A DNA stretch of 64,000 nt from Chara braunii (Eukaryota > Streptophyta > Charophyceae > Charales > Characeae), in the NCBI GenBank assembly GCA_003427395.1, contig BFEA01000146.1, positions 2,202,447 through 2,266,446 on the forward strand. Reading direction: 5' to 3'. Below, piece after piece: positions 59,011-64,000 of the stretch (within the stretch, counting starts at the first letter, position 1; each line of letters opens with the position of its first letter). The notes beneath the pieces were generated by a model, which did not search any database, was not told the DNA's origin, and was given only the letters and a program-made list of their open reading frames with translations. The position numbers were made by a program, and so were the translations under genes.

Positions 59011-62000
59011 ATTGTGAGGATTTTCGCGAGGGAGGCGAGAATGCCTTCTGAGGTCTCGTCTAAGGCCCGCGTCCCCGTATGACTCTGCTTGCGAGAGAGA
59101 GTCTAACTGGGACACCCAACGAAAAGCCGGCGTTTGTCTAGGACGAAGGGGAAAGGACGGTTTGAGGTGGCCTTTGGGACTTATGCTATAATATTGATGC
59201 GTAGTACACCTGCGTCCTAGTGTCAGGACAATGGAAACCCAAGTTGAAACCCTGATAGCATATAGTTATGTAGGCATGGAGTGTTGGAGGCCTCAACCCT
59301 GAGTCTGTCGGCTAATCGAAACTGGTTCCGCTCTCATCAGCATTTGGAGTGTGAATGAGTTTGTAGCCTTTTGATTTGGCGTAGCGACGGGGACGTCGCT
59401 TAATATAGTCCGGTAGGCTGTCGGCGCGAATACCCTTACAAGGGTATCCGCCCTGGTTTTCGCAATCGACAGAAAAAATGGGTTTAGTTGAAGTAAGTCG
59501 TGCGAGGCACGACCTCGTTCGGGGTCCATCCCGACTAAGTAAGGGGGTATGTGGGCACGCAGTTTTAAGGCGCGCGTGTGATTTTTCTGATTGAGTGAGC
59601 GGCCGGTCTAGTCGACCGACCTGGACCGCGCTACGGGTTGTTTAGGGGGTGAAGACTCGGTTTTGTTGGCGTGCGCGACCGATGGTAGGACTGGCACGCC
59701 GGTAGGCATACGGGGCGGCCACAGCGGGGTCCAAGTAAGCCGGCGTGGGTGCCTGGCGTTGGCACGCCGGCCGCGGCTAGGAGAGGAAGGCCCAGGCTGC
59801 TGTTTCCAGGCCTAGGCACGGCGTGGTATCACTTCATATCCAAGTTCGCGCTTCATGGCGCCAGGCTGGGGCATAGCCCTATAGGTTACGGTGGCGGACT
59901 ACTACTACTGGGATTCAAGGATCGAGGCCAGCGGACGTCAACGCAGCAGCTGTGGCGGTGGAGGAAACCGAGGGGTTGAGGGCCCGGCCGGGCTATCCCC
60001 CTCTGGTTTTGTTAGTGGGGGTTTTGTTTAAGATATTTTGTTTTATTTTTGTCTTTCCTTTTTATTTGTGGGCCTATTTTGGGCTTAGGGCGTGATACCG
60101 CGGCTGGTAGTTCAGACCCTGGTGAGCCACAGGGGAGTGTTAGCACGGCCCCGTAAGCAGAGGATATGTGTAGATCGGAGTGGGGGCGGGACCGCGGCTG
60201 AGGGCTGTCGGAATGGCGGATGCCGTTACATGGAGCGGTGTGGGAGGCCGGAGGGTGAACCCGGGCGCCAATGGGGCCAGATAAAGGTGGAAAGCAAAAG
60301 GGGCAGGGGCCACACCCTCTCATGCCGACGGAGCGGGGGTTAGGGAGGCGAAACGACCTTTGGGAACGCCGGGGTGCATTACCGCGGTCGGGTCCGTCGC
60401 GACATACGTTAGAATCAGAATGATACAGAGAAGGTCGGCCCGACTCCTGACGAACCCGGACGTAGATGGGGAAAGGTGCGTGCAAAAAGGGGGGGGACGG
60501 TGTCTGCCCCACCCCCTACCCACTAGTAGGCCGAGATCGAGGAGGCCGGGCGGCTTTTACTACCGCTACGGGGCATCGCCCCGGCCGTATCACTGGGGTG
60601 TTGGTGGGAGATCTGGCAACGCCGGGGAAGGAAGTGTGGCCCGGGCGGGCGGGCGGGCCGCATAAGTAAGGGCAGCTTCGGTGGTTGGGAGTTTTTTTTG
60701 TGTGTGCGGGAATCGGGCGGTGCCACGCAGCGCGGTGTCGGGTTTTTGTTGGCGGCAACACAGTAAGGAACGGGGATGAACACGAACGGCGAATCGTGTC
60801 GGGTATATTCGGAGGTGAAGGAAAGGGGTGACGAGCGGCGGAGCGAGGTAGCCGGGCCGCGGATGAACGGGGGATGAGACAGTAAGGAGGCAGCGGGGGA
60901 GCGTAGCGGATGACGACACCAAGGGAGCCAACTGGGACGGAGAGAGGCAGTGGACGAACTCGGATGGGGGTCGCGATCTAGTGAATGCGGAGTTACGGGA
61001 GGAGGGAGTAGGGCGCAGTTGGGAGAGCTCAGCCCGGTCGATCCGTGACGGAATCAAGCTGGGAAAGTGGCTGTTTGGGGGATTTGTGGGCATGCGAGTG
61101 TGATAGCCGGGTTAGATTCAATGTTAGAATTAGCGGTTAGGCGAAAGAAGAGAAAGGGGGGGGCGTCGAGCTATGGCAGAGGAAGGTGGGAATGACGGGA
61201 TTTCGGTCGCTGTCTGGCCGATTCTGACGTGAGAAAACCCTATACCAAGGCTTTGGGGTGAGGCGAGTATGGGGGCGAAGGCAGATTAGGAGTTGGAGCG
61301 GTGTAGATGGCGGGGCGTTGCGCGGAGGCTGGGTGAGGAAGGAGAGCGTTTTAGCGGGAGGGTGTATCCGCCCACGTTCTAGTGGTGGGTTCATTCAATC
61401 CTTACTAAAGCGAACAACGGGAGGCCACGAAGACAGCGGTGAGGTTGGAAACAAGGGGAGTGGGTGAGGAAGCAGAATTTTAAATTTAACAGTGTAACTT
61501 TCCGTGACCCAACGGAGAAGATCATTCGATTTTGTTCGTTTCCATCGAGCAGTAATAGGGAGTTAGCCGCGGGAGGTTTTGGGATATACTCGTTGGTCTG
61601 CGTGTGTGAGTAGGAGCCGCACCGAGTTTTGCGTCTTGGGTACAATGCATCTGGCCTGGCCTGGCCAGTCGATCCATTCGACTTCAAGAGAGAAGTAGTG
61701 GGGAGGCAGCGAGCAGACGGGTGAATTGGAGTGTGGCACAGGTAAGAGAGAGAGAGAGAGAGAGGTCACGTCCCTGAGCACCGAGCAGGGAGGGATGCCA
61801 CTGTCTGCCAGCCATTGAGGACTGAGCGACGACAGCGGGCGAACGGGCAGGGCTCGAGAGCTGTGGGAGTAAGGGGAAGAGAGCCGCCTGCTGGCGGGTG
61901 TGGGGATCAGCTGGTGGAGCAAGGAGTGCAGGCTGCAGGCCAATCCGTTGGCTGGTGAACTCGCAGAGAAGCAAGCTGTCTGCGGCTGATTGAGCAATCG

Positions 62001-62089
62001 GCTAGCAGCAGTCCTTGTGGGGCGGATTGAAGACCAGGTTACGGACTACGGGTAACAGACTACTGGCTGCGGCAGAACACTGCACATCG
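59007..62089. other. No recognisable gene
   Basis: GC-rich, frames on both strands are Pro/Arg-rich without family features. Small palindromes: ATACCCTT-ac-AAGGGTAT near 59430 and GTCGTGC-gag-GCACGAC near 59498. TGTGGGCA(C/T)GC follows G-rich tracts at ~59551 and ~61088. (AG)n at 61745-61763. Confidence 0.4.
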
Positions 62090-64000
62090 CTGCTAACCGT
62101 GGTGAACGGGTGTTGTTGGTAACTGTTCCAGGTTCTTGTGCGGCCGCGCGAAGTGACTTGGAGAGGTGTTGGGGCTTAGAGGGGTGGTCAAGGAGGACGA
62201 GTAAGAGGGGTTATTGTTGCGATCTGGAGGGCTGTCAGGGGTTCTACTTCGGCGGGTTGACTGCGCTGTGACCGAGCTGTTACGCTTGGCCATCATTGCG
62301 GGGCCCTCAGGCGATCGAAGGTATCAAGGCCCTCTCCTGCGAGTCTGAGTGCACCTCTCTTGGATCTGAGAGTCTCAAAGCTATCTACTTTTGCCCTTCT
62401 TCCTCTAAGTCTAGTCTGTTGGTTCTGAGAGGAAGGCGGCAGGTGGGATTGCAACCTGTAAACCGCGCCAAGGCCTTTGTGGGAGGTTGCCCCACCGATT
62501 GCGGGAGCTCTGCCGGAGCCTAGGCGAGGCTCTGGAGGCAGGGAATTGAGAGGCAACCATTCCTTCCCCTTTATATACCCTGATATATCCCCTATCTGTA
62601 CATCTTGCTATGTTTGACTGAGTATGCTGCGTGCACCCCTATTTTGACTTAAGTTTGACTGGCAGGACATAAGTTAGACTAAGTAAAGGAATGCCTTTGC
62701 AATCTCGGTTTTAGTTTTGTTGATTGTCTGAAGGCAGATTGCGAACAAAAGGGGTTGCATCTAGGGGAAGGGTGGGTGAAAGGTGGTTTTGCCTAAGCGT
62801 GAGTGGGTCCTGTGGGGTCAGACCAGTTCCATAAGATTGGACGGTCTGACCGCTGTGTTTTATTTTTGAATTGCATGGAGAGTCGGACCAGTTCCATAAG
62901 ATTGGACGGTCTGATTGCTCTGAATTGTGAGGGTCTGATTGTGGCTGACTTTTCGGGGGCCAAACTTGTACCATAAGATTGGAGGCTTTGGTTGCCATGT
63001 TTGATTGGGGTTTGTTCTGTTTCTTTTGTTTCTGATAAAGGAGGTCTGAGCAAGTTCATAAGATTGGACGGCCTAAGCCCCCCTCTTGTTTTATTCTGAG
63101 GGGATAATTCTTGTTGAGGGCAGGGCATGTCTATAAGATTGGACGGCCTTGGACTCATGCTGTACCACAGTTGGGTCAGAGAGAAACGAACCTGGCAGAG
63201 GACCAGACCAGTTCCATAAGATTGGACGGTCTAGCCCAATGCCTCGCACATGCTAAAACCCAAAGGGTTAAATTTTGGCTGTATTTTATATTATCCTATT
63301 TATGAACAGGCTAGTCAGGGATGGGTTCCATAAGATTAGACGGACTGGCTATAGCCTATCATAAAATGAGGAGAGTATAATTAAGAGTATAATTGAAGGT
63401 AACCCTGGGCAGGCCGGACCTTGTTCTAAGATGAACGGCTCGGTCCTATGCCCAACTTTTGAACACCAAGCTCAGAGAGGTATATATAAGTTGGATATTA
63501 AACAGTTCTGTGCGACTAAGCCTTGCTATAAGATGAACGGTCTAGTAGTATGCCCAAAAAGAAGAGAGAAGTAGTTGTGCCACCTGTTCGTGTATACTTA
63601 ATGGCTGAGTCAGGCAAGTTCCATAAGATTGGACGGCTTGACTTTATGCCCTATGTAAGTTGGGTATAACGGGATAAAGCATTGAGAAGTTACGAACTAT
63701 TGTTTGCAAAGATTGACTTGGGGTGGCGAGAGTACTCACCTTTGTGGTTTGGCCTACATGAGGCTGAGTGAGGCTACTACTTGATTTGAGTGTCAGGTTG
63801 ACAGGTAGTTGCTTTAGAGGCTTGCCTCATGCTAGAGCGATAGGAGTTAGGTCAATTCCTGCACTTTTCTCAGCTAAGTTTTTTTACTTAGATCGATTCT
63901 CGCATTTTCTGGGATCTTTTGTTATACTTGGCTTTGTATAAATTTTGGTAAGGCACTTTCTCTACGGGAAGCGCTGCCGAAATTTCTACAAATCCGGGGA
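62090..64000 (+). mobile_element. Giant LTR-like unit, copy 3 (inverted, runs off the end)
   Basis: Reverse-complement match of copies 1 and 2: CATTGCGGGGCCCTCAGG at ~62293, GGGATTGCAACC...GCGGGAGCTC block, TTTATATA at 62570 (possible TATA box in this orientation), array B 62817-63642, AGTACTCACC at 63731, and the first array A hairpin at ~63937-63990. Similarity begins around 62,090-62,220. The far end is outside the window. Confidence 0.7.
62817..63642 (+). repeat. Hairpin array B in copy 3, ten units
   Basis: Core TTCCATAAGATTGGACGG (or TTCTAAGATGAACGG). Outer stems: GTCAGACC/GGTCTGAC (62817-62850), GGACC/GGTCT (62885), CCAAA/TTTGG (62960), AGACC/GGTCT (63205), GGACC/GGTCC (63416-63446), ACTA/TAGT (63515), GTCAGGC/GCTTGAC (63609-63642). 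Inner stems TCCA/TGGA or GTTC/GAAC close a TAAGAT loop. Confidence 0.9.

Noticed and set aside
60012-60512. Minus-strand 166-codon ORF and neighbouring Pro/Arg-rich ORFs at 60.5-61.1 kb
   Set aside because: GC-rich chance frames overlapping on both strands without recognisable motifs.
42870-64000. The flanking repeats at 42.9-46.7 and 62.1-64 kb as the LTRs of the 47.3-57.2 kb Ty3 element
   Set aside because: They are inverted relative to each other, whereas LTRs must be direct repeats.

Overview
The window is nuclear eukaryotic DNA, most likely from a streptophyte (charophyte) alga such as Chara. The grounds are a plant-type DDRGK1 gene split into eight short exons by repeat-filled introns, very abundant (CT)n/(CA)n tracts, and a Ty3 element whose Gag and YIDDLAVKGP-type reverse transcriptase resemble proteins I associate with Chara braunii. 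That species match is recollection, not a search result. There is no bacterial organisation (no operons, no ribosome-binding sites).

Positions 1-26,131 hold one cellular gene on the minus strand. DDRGK1 (UFBP1), the ER-anchored adaptor of UFM1 ligation, starts at 26,131 and stops at 2,840. Eight exons total 996 nt (331 codons plus stop). All internal junctions are phase-consistent and use GT/AG, although the exon 2 donor is weak. Everything else in this 23 kb is intron, filled with compound microsatellites, a 100-109 bp satellite, three copies of a tRNA-derived SINE, three copies of a ~110 bp TA-flanked MITE, a hAT-like insertion with perfect 8-bp target duplications, and a giant inverted duplication with arms of ~1.3 and ~1.9 kb in intron 2. 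The first kilobase contains a decayed Ty3 RNase H remnant.

Positions 26,132-31,160 are the presumptive DDRGK1 promoter followed by gene-free DNA with minisatellites, a cluster of perfect hairpins and tRNA-like fragments.

Positions 31,160-46,750 look like one old, very large LTR element. Two directly repeated units of roughly 4-5 kb (31.2-36.3 kb and 42.9-46.7 kb) flank a broken minus-strand reverse transcriptase/RNase H fragment at 40.5-41.3 kb. A third copy of the unit, inverted, begins near 62.1 kb and runs off the window end. Each unit carries two arrays of hairpins. Array A has about five hairpins at ~122 bp spacing. Array B has 9-10 hairpins at ~85 bp spacing, sharing a small loop core (TAAGAT in the sense of copy 3) but having different, self-complementary stems. 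This covariation-like pattern is the most novel signal in the window.

Positions 47,336-58,125 hold a second Ty3 element on the plus strand: gag with a CCHC knuckle, protease, reverse transcriptase, a 390-bp assembly gap, RNase H, integrase, then an unusual third ORF that is itself Gag-like and ends in another CCHC knuckle. The element is dead: several in-frame stops, gag frameshifts, and a lysine at the integrase catalytic glutamate position. Positions 58.1-62.1 kb contain no recognisable gene.
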